This document shows positions 7,799 to 16,012 of a stretch of DNA of 64,000 nt, piece after piece; the first letter of the stretch is position 1; the number at the start of each line of letters is the position of its first letter. The position numbers and the translations under genes are program-made. This DNA is from Streptomyces sp. M41(2017) (GTDB lineage: Bacteria; Actinomycetota; Actinomycetes; Streptomycetales; Streptomycetaceae). The notes beneath the pieces were generated by a model. The model saw nothing but the letters and a program-made list of their open reading frames with translations, did no database searches and was not told where the DNA came from. The stretch is taken from contig NZ_MWFK01000002.1 in the NCBI RefSeq assembly GCF_002078175.1, forward strand, positions 558,001 to 622,000, written 5' to 3'.

Positions 7799-8938
7799 TC
7801 AAACCGGGCGGAACTGCGGGCCGTACGTCTCCTGTGAGCCGGGGATCCGCATCTCCATCAGTTCCACGGCGGGAGACTCCAGCCTGCCCATGGCCCGCAC
7901 CGCCGCGTTCAGACTGCTCGCGCCACCGTCGCCCCACGCGGCGTCGAGCGAATCCAGCACACCGGCGTACGCGCTGTCGAAGGCGCTGATGAGTCGCCCG
8001 GCATCGTCGGGCGGACTGTCCCAGCCGCCGGCCGGAACCCTGGCCATGGGCCGGGCGTCGGGGAAGGGCACGACCGGTCCGCTGTACCGCCAGCCGTCGT
8101 CCTCCTCGCGCAGCTGCCGGCCGTGGTAGATCTCGGCGAACGCGTAGTAGTGGGCCACATGATCGTCGCCGGGGGCGTCCGCGGGTGAGCTGGAGGTTCC
8201 TTCGCCCTGTTCACGGACGATGTCGATGGCGTGTTCGACGTCATCGAGCGTCCTCACGGGTTTGAGGTCGTCCCCGCCGACCTGCTGCTGCACCTGGCGG
8301 GCCGTGGACAGATCGGGCGTCGCCGACCGGAACGTCTTCAGCAGCTCTCCGTAGAAGGTGCCGATGCTGAGCGAGTCGTCACCGCCGTCCGTGAGCGGCG
8401 CGGCGGGGGCCTCGATGGCCATCATGACGTCGTGCACGAACGGCTTGGTCAGTCCCGACAGGTAGACGTCGACGCCGGGGTGCACTCCGCCCGGCAGCGG
8501 GCCGGGGTAGAGGGGCGCCGCCGCGTGGATGTCGGGCCGGCCGCCCACCGCGACGAGCAGATTGCAGACGACGCCGAGGTGGAACATCTCGTCGAGCACC
8601 ACGCGCCGGATCAGCTGCGCGACCTCGCTCTTGCGGTCCTTGATGGACCACCAGCCGCACAGATAGGGCGGGATGGTCGAGAACTCGACCGCGACGGCGA
8701 TCTGCAGGGCCTCCTGGAGCCAGTCGTCACGGCGGTTCTTCATCGGTACGGCGAGCAGGCGTTCCGCGGGCCCGCGTTCGGGAGTGGGGAGCCGTCCCGG
8801 TGCCGACCGCACGGACGCGTGGGCGACGGCGGACGCCGCAACCGGCGCGGTCGCCGCCAGAGCGGCGGACGCGAGGAAACTGCGACGCCTGAGCGCGGTG
8901 GCCGCCGGCTCCTCGGGGGATCTCTTCGTCTCCGTCAC
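7799..8938 (-). CDS. Tat-exported ferritin-like protein (VioB/RebD-type domain)
   Basis: 379 residues from the GTG at 8938 (GGAGG five bases upstream). A twin-arginine signal is clear at residues ~17-43: R-R-R-S-F-L-A-S-A-A-L-A-A-T-A, ending in A-H-A. The mature part begins with the ferritin-like domain of the iminophenyl-pyruvate dimer synthase (VioB/RebD) family. Candidate metal-binding helices are A-V-E-F-S-T-I-P-P-Y and V-L-D-E-M-F-H-L-G, giving E and E-x-x-H ligands. The C-terminal ~150 residues have no recognised motif. VioB/RebD proteins use this domain in indolopyrrole assembly, but exported stand-alone versions are of unknown function. It is convergent with the VOC gene. Confidence 0.8.
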   Translation of the reverse strand: MTETKRSPEEPAATALRRRSFLASAALAATAPVAASAVAHASVRSAPGRLPTPERGPAERLLAVPMKNRRDDWLQEALQIAVAVEFSTIPPYLCGWWSIKDRKSEVAQLIRRVVLDEMFHLGVVCNLLVAVGGRPDIHAAAPLYPGPLPGGVHPGVDVYLSGLTKPFVHDVMMAIEAPAAPLTDGGDDSLSIGTFYGELLKTFRSATPDLSTARQVQQQVGGDDLKPVRTLDDVEHAIDIVREQGEGTSSSPADAPGDDHVAHYYAFAEIYHGRQLREEDDGWRYSGPVVPFPDARPMARVPAGGWDSPPDDAGRLISAFDSAYAGVLDSLDAAWGDGGASSLNAAVRAMGRLESPAVELMEMRIPGSQETYGPQFRPV

Positions 8939-9311
8939 CGCAGCCTCCACGTTCGCCCGACACGGGCTCACCCGTGGACCGGGCGGCCACTGACGATCAT
9001 GAAGCTAACAGCCGGGTCGCACCTTCCCGGAGCGCACGGGCCGCGTGGCGCGCACTCCCCCACAGACAGCCCAGCAGCAGCGGGCTGTGAGGTTCCCCGG
9101 GTGCCCGCTCGCCCGGCCGGCGTCGTGGCGCGGAAGGCGTGCCGCTCGCACGGAGCGCGGCCGCACCGCAGGATGGAGTCGGGGCCGGGGCGTCGGTCCC
9201 GACAGGCCGGAAGCCGTACGGCTCCCGGTTCAGGTAGTTTCCTCATGACAACTGATGGGGTTCGGGGCGGGTCCAGGCCCCCCGACGCGGCTCGGAGGAA
9301 GAAGCGGGGCC
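8939..9311. other. Divergent intergenic region, 373 bp
   Basis: Separates the 5' ends of the ferritin-like gene (minus) and the phosphatase gene (plus). The only AT-richer patch is at ~9231-9250 (around a TAGTTT element), which could be the -10 region for the plus-strand gene. No palindrome or further gene was recognised. Confidence 0.35.
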
Positions 9312-11111
9312 ATGCCGGAAGAACCCGAGCAGACGGAGCAGGGCGTACCCGGGACGACCGGATCCCCGGACGTCGACGGCTGGCCCAGGGAGCTGCACAG
9401 CCTCTGGATGGCGGCGAACGGCGTCCAGGACGTCACCGATCTCGCCCACCTGGTGTACCGGGCCCTGCTGACCCAGCCCGGCGCCGTCGTCGCGGCCGGT
9501 GCACGGTGGAACGCCGAGGGACTCATCTATACCCGGACGCTCACGACGGGCATGAACGCGCCCGACACCCGGCGGCCGGCGGCGGGTGAGCGCTGGACCG
9601 TCCCCGAGAGGATCCGGCGGCGCGGTGCCGCCGTGGACGGCCCCGTGGTCGTCGAGCACGGGGCTCCGGCACTGGACGCCGCGCTCGGGTCCGGCGACTC
9701 CCCGAACGTGTTCGGCGACGCCGCCACGGTCCTGGAGTGCGACTTCCCGCTCGGTGCCGACCGGGCGGCGCTGTGGTTGGGCCTGGACGCGCCTCCGGAG
9801 AACCTCCCGCTTCTGCGGGCACGGCTGGAACAGGTCGCGGAGATTCTGATGGTGAGCAACCGTCGCCTGCTGGACCACCGGGCTCATGAACGCCGACAGG
9901 TCGAGGACGCCTTCCTGGCCGAGGCGTCGCTCCAGATGGACTCCAGCCTGGACGTCGAGGAGACGCTGCGCCGGGTCGCGCGCCTCGCCGTCCCGGCGAT
10001 GGCGGAGGGCTGCGTCGTCCACCTCTTCGGAGCGGACGGCAGGCTCGCGCCGGTGGCGTGGGCCCATGTGGCGGCACCCGCCCAGGACTGGCTGGCGGAC
10101 GTGTCACTGCACGACGCATGGCTCGGCAAGGCACTGCGAGCCGCTTCGGAGCAGGCAGAGGGCGCGCTGCTGCGCGGCGCAGACCTGTCCGGCGGCCCGT
10201 TCGGCCCCGGTTCCGAGGGGCACGGCGCCGCTGTCCGCGTCCTGAGCATCAGTCCGCTGCGTGCCAGGGGGCGCGCCCTCGGCACCCTGACCTTCCTGCA
10301 CCACGGATCCGACGACATCGAGAACCTGCGCATGCTCGGTGACCTCGCCGGCCGGGCGGCGCTGGCGATCGACACGAGCACGCTGTACGAGCAGCGGCGC
10401 CGCCACGTGGAGATCCTGCAGCGGCATCTGCTGCCCCGGGCCCTGCCCGAGGTGCCGGGGCTGATCCTGAGCAGCGCGTACGAGGTGGCCGACGAGTCGC
10501 TGGAGGTCGGCGGCGACTTCTACGACGCCGTCGTCACCGGAGACGGCCGGCTCGCCCTGATCATCGGGGACGTGTGCGGGCGTGGGGCCGAGGCCGCGGC
10601 GCTGACCGGTCTGGCGCGGCACACCCTCCGTACGCTCCTGGAGGACGGGACTCCGCCGGGGCAGGCACTGGCGCGGTTGAACCGTGCGCTCATCGCGGAG
10701 CGGAGCTCCCGGTTCGTCACCGCGCTCGTGGCGGTGCTGACCCCCGCGCCGGACGGCTGGGAGGTCGAACTGGCCAATGCCGGACACCCGAGACCGCTGG
10801 TGCGCGGCGCCGACGGCCAGGTGGTCGAGGAGCTCACGGCGGGGGGCGTCCTGCTCGGGGTGCTCGCCCGGTCCACGTACGAGCCCCTGCGTCTGGGGCT
10901 CGGCCGGGGTGAGTCGCTGGTGCTCTTCACGGACGGGCTCCTCGAAGCGCGCGGCGCGGACGGCACCTTCTTCGAGGAACAGCTCGCCGCGGCGGTGCGG
11001 CGCAGCGGCGGGGGACCGTCCGCCGCCGACCGGTTGATCTCCCTGGCCTCGGAGTTCCGCGCGACAGGGGACGACGACACGGCCGTACTGATCGCCGAGG
11101 TGAAGGAATGA
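9312..11111 (+). CDS. GAF-PP2C (SpoIIE/RsbU-type) protein phosphatase
   Basis: 599 residues from the ATG at 9312 (GGAGGAAG about 13 bases upstream, so the start is not certain). The N-terminal ~190 residues are a GAF-like sensor. A second GAF spans ~200-375 (V-E-D-A-F-L-A-E-A-S-L-Q-M-D to A-L-A-I-D-T-S). The catalytic PP2C SpoIIE domain is ~395-598, with V-G-G-D-F-Y-D, I-G-D-V-C-G-R-G-A-E and F-T-D-G-L-L-E and a closing D-D-D-T-A-V-L. It probably dephosphorylates an anti-sigma antagonist in response to a GAF ligand. Its stop overlaps the start of the response regulator at 11108 (ATGA), so the two are translationally coupled and likely part of one light or stress pathway with the phytochrome kinase opposite. 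Confidence 0.88.
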   Translation: MPEEPEQTEQGVPGTTGSPDVDGWPRELHSLWMAANGVQDVTDLAHLVYRALLTQPGAVVAAGARWNAEGLIYTRTLTTGMNAPDTRRPAAGERWTVPERIRRRGAAVDGPVVVEHGAPALDAALGSGDSPNVFGDAATVLECDFPLGADRAALWLGLDAPPENLPLLRARLEQVAEILMVSNRRLLDHRAHERRQVEDAFLAEASLQMDSSLDVEETLRRVARLAVPAMAEGCVVHLFGADGRLAPVAWAHVAAPAQDWLADVSLHDAWLGKALRAASEQAEGALLRGADLSGGPFGPGSEGHGAAVRVLSISPLRARGRALGTLTFLHHGSDDIENLRMLGDLAGRAALAIDTSTLYEQRRRHVEILQRHLLPRALPEVPGLILSSAYEVADESLEVGGDFYDAVVTGDGRLALIIGDVCGRGAEAAALTGLARHTLRTLLEDGTPPGQALARLNRALIAERSSRFVTALVAVLTPAPDGWEVELANAGHPRPLVRGADGQVVEELTAGGVLLGVLARSTYEPLRLGLGRGESLVLFTDGLLEARGADGTFFEEQLAAAVRRSGGGPSAADRLISLASEFRATGDDDTAVLIAEVKE

Positions 11112-11590
11112 CCATGGGGCACGCGGACGAGGACGGCCGGCGGGTCGACAACCAGTGGATCCTCGTGGTGGAGGACTCCGCCGAGGACGCCGAGGCCATC
11201 GAGCGGGCGCTGAACCGCACGCACCCGGATCTGCGGCTGGAGTTCACCGACCGTGGCGAGGGAGTGGCCGAACGGCTCCTGGACGCGGCCGAACTGCCCG
11301 GCCTCGTGCTGCTGGACCTCAACATGCCGGGTCCGAGCGGGCATTCCGTGCTCAGCGCGATCCGCAGTCATCCGCAGCTCGCGGAGGTCACCCTGATCGT
11401 GTTCACGTCGTCGACGGCGCCCGCCGAGGTCGACGCCTGCTACGCGGCAGGCGCGGACAGCTACATCTACAAGCCGGTGAACTTCGCGCTGTTCCGCACC
11501 GTCCTCAAGGGGGCGATCGACTACTGGCAGCAGACGAAGGCTCAGGCGGAGCCGGACGCCGCCGGGCCCGGGTCTCCGAGCGTGAAGTAG
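11108..11590 (+). CDS. Rcp1-like single-domain response regulator
   Basis: 160 residues, a receiver domain with no output domain. The acidic pair is in V-V-E-D-S-A-E-D-A near residue 18-26. The phosphoacceptor Asp is in V-L-L-D-L-N-M-P-G, the conserved Thr/Ser in F-T-S-S-T, and the conserved Lys in Y-I-Y-K-P-V-N-F. The Y-I-x-K-P-V-x-F-x-x-F ending is the hallmark of the Rcp1/CheY-like group that partners bacterial phytochromes. The ATG overlaps the stop of the phosphatase gene. Its 3' end overlaps the convergent phytochrome kinase gene by 49 bp. It is expected to receive phosphate from that kinase and act by protein contact, perhaps on the coupled phosphatase. Confidence 0.88.
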   Translation: MTMGHADEDGRRVDNQWILVVEDSAEDAEAIERALNRTHPDLRLEFTDRGEGVAERLLDAAELPGLVLLDLNMPGPSGHSVLSAIRSHPQLAEVTLIVFTSSTAPAEVDACYAAGADSYIYKPVNFALFRTVLKGAIDYWQQTKAQAEPDAAGPGSPSVK

Positions 11591-13938
11591 AACGACGCTC
11601 CCTGCCCCGGTTCGCTCTCCAGCCAGATGCGTCCGCCGTGGCGTTCGACGATCCGTTTCACGACGGCGAGTCCGACGCCGGTTCCGCCGCCGTACTCCGC
11701 CGGCCCGTGCAGCCGCCGGAACAGGTCGAAGACCTCGCTCTGCCGGCCGGGCGGGATGCCGATGCCGTTGTCCCGTACCAGGACGGCCTGTTCGCGTCCC
11801 GGGCCGTCCTGCGTGGGTACGGTCGCCACGGCGATCTCGACGGTGCGGTCGGGGCGGTCGGCGGCGTACTTGGCCGCGTTCACCAGCAGGTTGACGAGGA
11901 TCTCGTAGAGCCGGTCGGGGTCGGCCCGGACCCGGCCGAGGGTGGCGGGGCGCAGGACCGTGACGTGTTCGTCCGCGAGGCGCGGTCCTGCCACCTCCAG
12001 GGCGGCGTCGACCACGTCGTCCAGCGGCACGTCGGCGCGCTGCACCCCACCGCGGCCCAACCGCGCGTAGTGCAGCAGGGAGTTGAGGAGTTCGTCCATG
12101 CGGCCGGCCAGCCGCTGCATGGTCTCCAGCCGCCGGACGCTGGTCGCGTCGAGGCCGTCCGCCGCGTCCTCCAGGGTGAAGGTGGCGGCGTTCGAGATGC
12201 CGCGCAGCGGTTCCTTGAGGTCGTGGGCCGCCGCGTGGGCGAAGGAGTCCAGGTCCACGTTGATCATGCGGAGTTCGTCGTTGAGACGGCCCAGTTCGTT
12301 CGCGTGGCGCAGGACGAGGCCGGTGAGCAGGCGCCACATCTCCAGTGCCGCCGACTGGTCCTGGGCGGTCCACGGCAGGCTGCGGCCGCGCATGACGGAG
12401 CGGAACACCGCGCCCGATCCGCGGGGCGTGAGGCGCTCCCCGCGGGGACCGACGCGGACGGGCGACGCGGGGTCGGCGGCCCATTCACGGGGCATCGGCC
12501 GCTCCGCACGGGTCCACGCGAGGAACTCGCCCGACCTGCCGAGGGAGACCATCAGCAGGCCCGCGACCCCGTCCGGCTCGGCGATCGGCCCGCGCTCGAC
12601 CTCGCGGTCGGCGTCTGCGCCTGTGTCTGTGTCTGTGTCTGTGTCTGTGTCTGTGTCTGTGTCTGTGTCTGTGTCGGCGAGGAGTTCCGGCAGCCGGTCC
12701 GTCGCCCACACCGTGCCGGGCGTCATCAGGGCGGCACGACGGCCCAGTTCGGAAGCGAGCCGGTCGGGCAGCGGCAGTCCGGCGGTGACCAGCCGGCCAG
12801 AACGGGCGAGGGCCACCCCGTCGGCGTTCGTCAGTCCGCGGAAGGCCTCCTCGTGGCGCAGCAGTGACGCTTCGACATCGGCGTCCAGAAGTTCGGCGAC
12901 GGCGCCCGCGCGGGCACCGGAGCGGGCGAAACCGTCGGCCCGTTCGCGCTCCTCGATCGCGGCCAGTTGAAGGGAGAACGCGGCGCCGAACAGTTCGCAG
13001 GCGGAGCGGACCTCCGGTGCCAGCACCTTGGGGTCGGCCCCGTGGCAGGCGATGAGCCCCCACAGCCTGCCTTCCCGCATGACCGACACGGACATGGACG
13101 AGCGGACCCGGATGTTGCGCAGGTACTCCAGATGGAACTCGGAGACCGTGCGCAGCGCGGCGCCCGACAGATCCAGGGGCCGCCCTGTGCTCTGCCTGAC
13201 CTGGGGGTGGAGACGGACGGTCGGGTCGTCCACGTCGGTGATGACCCGGATCCAGTTGTCCTGGTAGAGCCGACGCGCCTGCGGAGGGATGTCGGTGGCC
13301 GGGAACCAGAGTCCGAGCCATGGCTCCCAGGCCTCCGTGACCTCCTCGGCCACGACCTCACCGGGCCCGTCCGGGCCGTCGAAACGGTAGGCCACCACGC
13401 GGTCGAAGCCCGTCAGCGACCGGATCTCCTTCACGGCGGTGCGACAGCCGTCCGTGACCGTCGACGCCGACCGCAGTCGGGCCAGCGCCCGGCGGACGCC
13501 CTGGTAGAAGCCGGAGAAGAGGAACGCCTGCCGCTCGTCGCGCGGCTCGAACTCCAGTACCAGCAGCTCGCCGCGGCGGTGGACGGACAGGTCGAAGGTG
13601 CCGCGCGACGAGCCCGTGCCGGCCGTCACCGGCAGGGCCGCGGAGGGCGCGTCGGCACCGCTCGTCGCCTCCAGCGCCTCCAGCCAGTCGTCGGGCCCCA
13701 CGACCCGGGTGACGGGACCGCCGACGAGGTCCTCGGCCGGCACCCCGAGCAGCGGGCCCGTGTTCGCCGCCGCCGTGTCGACCAGGCCGGTCGCCGCGTC
13801 GACGGCGAGGAGGGTGCCGTACGACTGGACACCGCCCAGGAGATGGATCGGCTCGCGGACGCACTCCGACAGGTCGAATCCGCCCGGTACCGCCTGCTCC
13901 GCCGCCCGTGCACGCCGCGACAGCCAGTCATCCCCCAC
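11542..13938 (-). CDS. Bacteriophytochrome-type sensor histidine kinase
   Basis: 798 residues from the GTG at 13938 (GGAGG nine bases upstream). PAS_2 domain begins with D-L-S-E-C26-V-R-E-P-I-H, keeping the N-terminal Cys that binds biliverdin in bacteriophytochromes. The GAF domain has P-A-T-D-I-P and H-L-E-Y-L-R-N-I-R-V-R-S-S-M-S-V, both chromophore-pocket motifs. The PHY domain follows, then HisKA (F-A-H-A-A-A-H-D-L-K-E-P-L) and HATPase_c (N-A-A-K-Y; D-N-G-I-G-I). The PHY tongue reads P-R-G-S-G-A-V-F where P-R-x-S-F-x-x-W is usual. A Thr-Asp repeat interrupts the PHY domain. It is likely a red/far-red sensor. No heme oxygenase gene is in the window, so biliverdin must come from elsewhere. 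Confidence 0.9.
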   Translation of the reverse strand: MGDDWLSRRARAAEQAVPGGFDLSECVREPIHLLGGVQSYGTLLAVDAATGLVDTAAANTGPLLGVPAEDLVGGPVTRVVGPDDWLEALEATSGADAPSAALPVTAGTGSSRGTFDLSVHRRGELLVLEFEPRDERQAFLFSGFYQGVRRALARLRSASTVTDGCRTAVKEIRSLTGFDRVVAYRFDGPDGPGEVVAEEVTEAWEPWLGLWFPATDIPPQARRLYQDNWIRVITDVDDPTVRLHPQVRQSTGRPLDLSGAALRTVSEFHLEYLRNIRVRSSMSVSVMREGRLWGLIACHGADPKVLAPEVRSACELFGAAFSLQLAAIEERERADGFARSGARAGAVAELLDADVEASLLRHEEAFRGLTNADGVALARSGRLVTAGLPLPDRLASELGRRAALMTPGTVWATDRLPELLADTDTDTDTDTDTDTDTDTGADADREVERGPIAEPDGVAGLLMVSLGRSGEFLAWTRAERPMPREWAADPASPVRVGPRGERLTPRGSGAVFRSVMRGRSLPWTAQDQSAALEMWRLLTGLVLRHANELGRLNDELRMINVDLDSFAHAAAHDLKEPLRGISNAATFTLEDAADGLDATSVRRLETMQRLAGRMDELLNSLLHYARLGRGGVQRADVPLDDVVDAALEVAGPRLADEHVTVLRPATLGRVRADPDRLYEILVNLLVNAAKYAADRPDRTVEIAVATVPTQDGPGREQAVLVRDNGIGIPPGRQSEVFDLFRRLHGPAEYGGGTGVGLAVVKRIVERHGGRIWLESEPGQGASFYFTLGDPGPAASGSA
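12621..12674. repeat. Hexanucleotide tandem repeat (9 x CTGTGT) inside the phytochrome gene
   Basis: Nine perfect copies of a 6-bp unit, read on the minus strand as a Thr-Asp run in the PHY domain before a G-A-D-A-D stretch. The unit length is a multiple of three, so slippage changes the linker length without shifting the frame. The position matches a loop between core PHY strands. Confidence 0.9.
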
Positions 13939-14192
13939 GGGACCGCACCTCCACCTCGAGCTGATCGTTCCCGCGCATCCTCCCCCACCGGCCCGCGGAC
14001 GGCACGTGCGACACCGCCGCGGTGCACACCGGGGGCTCATGGCCGGGGATCCCGGCTCCGGTACGGCAGGTGACCCCGGAAGACGGTGCGCGGCGGGGAC
14101 CACGGCCGACGCGGACGATCAACCCGCCTGCTCCCGTGGCCAGTTGATTCCGGCCGACCGAACTCCGCCGCGACAGGGAGCCAAAAATCGCC

Positions 14193-14202
14193 TGGTATAC
14201 CA
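14193..14202. promoter_or_regulatory. Putative GntR operator 1, TGGTATACCA
   Basis: Perfect 10-bp palindrome 197 bp upstream of the importer operon. The half-site TGGTA matches the general form of FadR/GntR-type operators. The same core recurs at 14324, 22311 and 22406, the last two next to the gntR gene. Inferred target of the GntR regulator encoded at 21515. Confidence 0.6.
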
Positions 14203-14323
14203 AGGACTCGAAAAGATAACGATCACCATGAACGGAGGCGGGTGCAATATCCCTATTCGTACGGGACATTCGCGCCACACCTGCCCACAACGTCGCGGTC
14301 GTCCAATCGGTGAAACGACGCTC

Positions 14324-14333
14324 CGGTATACCG
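14324..14333. promoter_or_regulatory. Putative GntR operator 2, CGGTATACCG
   Basis: Perfect 10-bp palindrome 66 bp upstream of the first importer gene, identical to the site at 22406. Its closeness to the start suits repression of the operon. Confidence 0.6.
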
Positions 14334-14398
14334 TGTCGCCCCAACAGCGCCGCCCGACCGGGCGCGCGTCCCGCCATTCGTGAAGGAGGTGTGGTCCC

Positions 14399-16012
14399 GT
14401 GCGTCGCCTACCCATCGCGCTCGCGGCGGCCGCATTGCTGACGTTCGCCACCGGCTGCGGCTCACTGTCGCCGCCCGGTGAGAACACCGCCGCCGCGCCC
14501 CGACTCGTCGATGCGCGGCCGGTCCGTGACGGCGGCGTCGCGGTCATCGGGCTCAAGTCCGATCCGGACAAGCTCGACCCCAGCCTCACCGGCACGCTGG
14601 TGGCGCGGACGGTGTTCACGTCCATGTGCGAGCAGCTCTACGACGTCGACCGGCACAACCGGTTCGTTCCCCAACTCGCCGCTTCACTGCCGAAGATCAG
14701 CGACGGCGGCCGTACGTTCACGTTCGACGTACGCCGTGACGCGCGGTTCAGCGACGGGGCGAAGCTCGACGCGCAGGCCGTGAAGACCTCCCTTGAGCGC
14801 CATCTGCACCTGCGCGGATCCGGCCGGGCGTCGGAGATCGACTCGGTGGAGAAGGTCGACACCGTCGGCCCGTACACCGTGCGTCTCACGCTCAGGCACC
14901 CGGACACCCCGCTGCTCGGACGGCTGGCCAACACGGCGGGGCTCATCATGTCGCCGAAGGCGATAGCGAAGTACGGCAGCGCCTTCGCCGCGCATCCGTC
15001 GTGCGTCGGACCGTTCAAATACGTCAAGCGGGTCATCGGAGACCGGATCGAGCTCACGAAGGACCCGCTGTACTACGACGCGGACAAGGTCCATCTCGAC
15101 GGCGTGGTCTACAAGACCATCACCGACGGCAACATCCGTCTGGCCAACCTGCGTTCCGGCGATGTGCAGATCGGCGACCAGATGGGGCCGGTCGAGGTGC
15201 GCAGCGGTATGGGCGACAAGACCCTGCAACTGCTCAACACGCCCTCGCTCGGCTACATGGCCGTCACGCTCAACGTCGGCAACGCGCACGGCATCGCCGA
15301 GAAGCCCGGCCGGGTGAACACGCCGTTCTCGCGGGACGTGCGGGTCCGTGAGGCGTTCGACCTCTCGCTGGACCGAGCCCTCATCAACAAGATCGTCTTC
15401 CAGGACATGTACGAGCCCGCGTGCGGGCCGGTGCCGCCGGGGACGCCGCTCAGCACTCCGGTGACCTGCCCCGGGCGCGATGTCGACAAGGCCAAGCGCC
15501 TGTTGAAGGCGGCCGGGGTCAGGACGCCCGTCCCGCTGGAGCTGATGATCAACACGACGCCGGAGGACAACCGGCTCGGCCAGGTCATCCAGGCGATGGC
15601 CAAGGACGCCGGTTTCGACGTGCGGCTGCGGCCCACCGAGTTCGCCACCGGGCTCACCCGCACGCTGGCCGGCGACTTCCAGGCGCGGACCGGCGGCTGG
15701 GGCGGGCAGCCCGACCCGGCCGGCAACATCGACAGCCTCGTCGGCACCACCGGCAGCAACAACCAGGGCAAGCTCTCCGACCCCGAGGTCGACCGGCTCA
15801 TCGAGGCCGGGCGCAGCACCGCCGACCCGGCGAAGCGGCGCGACATCTACCGGAGGCTCACCGCCGCCATCAACCGCCAGCACGCGGTGATCTACCTCTA
15901 CCGGAACATCAACTACGCCGTCGCGTCCAAGGACATCAGCGGCATAGCGCTCTCCGGCGACGGACTCATCAGGGTCAAGGAGGCCGGTTACGTGAAGGGG
16001 GGCCAGGGATGA
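14399..16012 (+). CDS. ABC importer substrate-binding lipoprotein (Dpp/Opp family 5)
   Basis: 537 residues, GTG start with AAGGAGGT eight bases upstream. The N-terminus is a lipoprotein signal ending in the lipobox T-G-C-G at about residue 20. The family SBP_bac_5 fold is evident from D-K-L-D-P-S-L-T-G-T, R-D-A-R-F-S-D-G-A-K-L, S-C-V-G-P-F-K and N-T-P-F-S-R-D-V-R-V-R-E-A-F-D-L-S-L-D-R. Such proteins bind peptides, nickel, sugars or small amides outside the membrane and deliver them to the permeases encoded next (ATGA overlap). Two palindromes upstream suggest GntR control. The substrate may be what the amidohydrolase at 20237 acts on. Confidence 0.92.
   Translation: MRRLPIALAAAALLTFATGCGSLSPPGENTAAAPRLVDARPVRDGGVAVIGLKSDPDKLDPSLTGTLVARTVFTSMCEQLYDVDRHNRFVPQLAASLPKISDGGRTFTFDVRRDARFSDGAKLDAQAVKTSLERHLHLRGSGRASEIDSVEKVDTVGPYTVRLTLRHPDTPLLGRLANTAGLIMSPKAIAKYGSAFAAHPSCVGPFKYVKRVIGDRIELTKDPLYYDADKVHLDGVVYKTITDGNIRLANLRSGDVQIGDQMGPVEVRSGMGDKTLQLLNTPSLGYMAVTLNVGNAHGIAEKPGRVNTPFSRDVRVREAFDLSLDRALINKIVFQDMYEPACGPVPPGTPLSTPVTCPGRDVDKAKRLLKAAGVRTPVPLELMINTTPEDNRLGQVIQAMAKDAGFDVRLRPTEFATGLTRTLAGDFQARTGGWGGQPDPAGNIDSLVGTTGSNNQGKLSDPEVDRLIEAGRSTADPAKRRDIYRRLTAAINRQHAVIYLYRNINYAVASKDISGIALSGDGLIRVKEAGYVKGGQG

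Larger units (their letters stand above)
13939..14398. other. Divergent regulatory region, 460 bp
   Basis: Lies between the phytochrome kinase start (minus) and the ABC importer operon (plus). It holds two GTATAC-centred palindromes (14193 and 14324) and an AT-richer patch around 14180-14225, where the importer promoter is most likely. No gene was recognised. Confidence 0.5.

Noticed and set aside
12621..12674. Tandem repeat considered as a CRISPR array
   Set aside because: Unit is 6 bp with no spacers and is translated inside the phytochrome gene.
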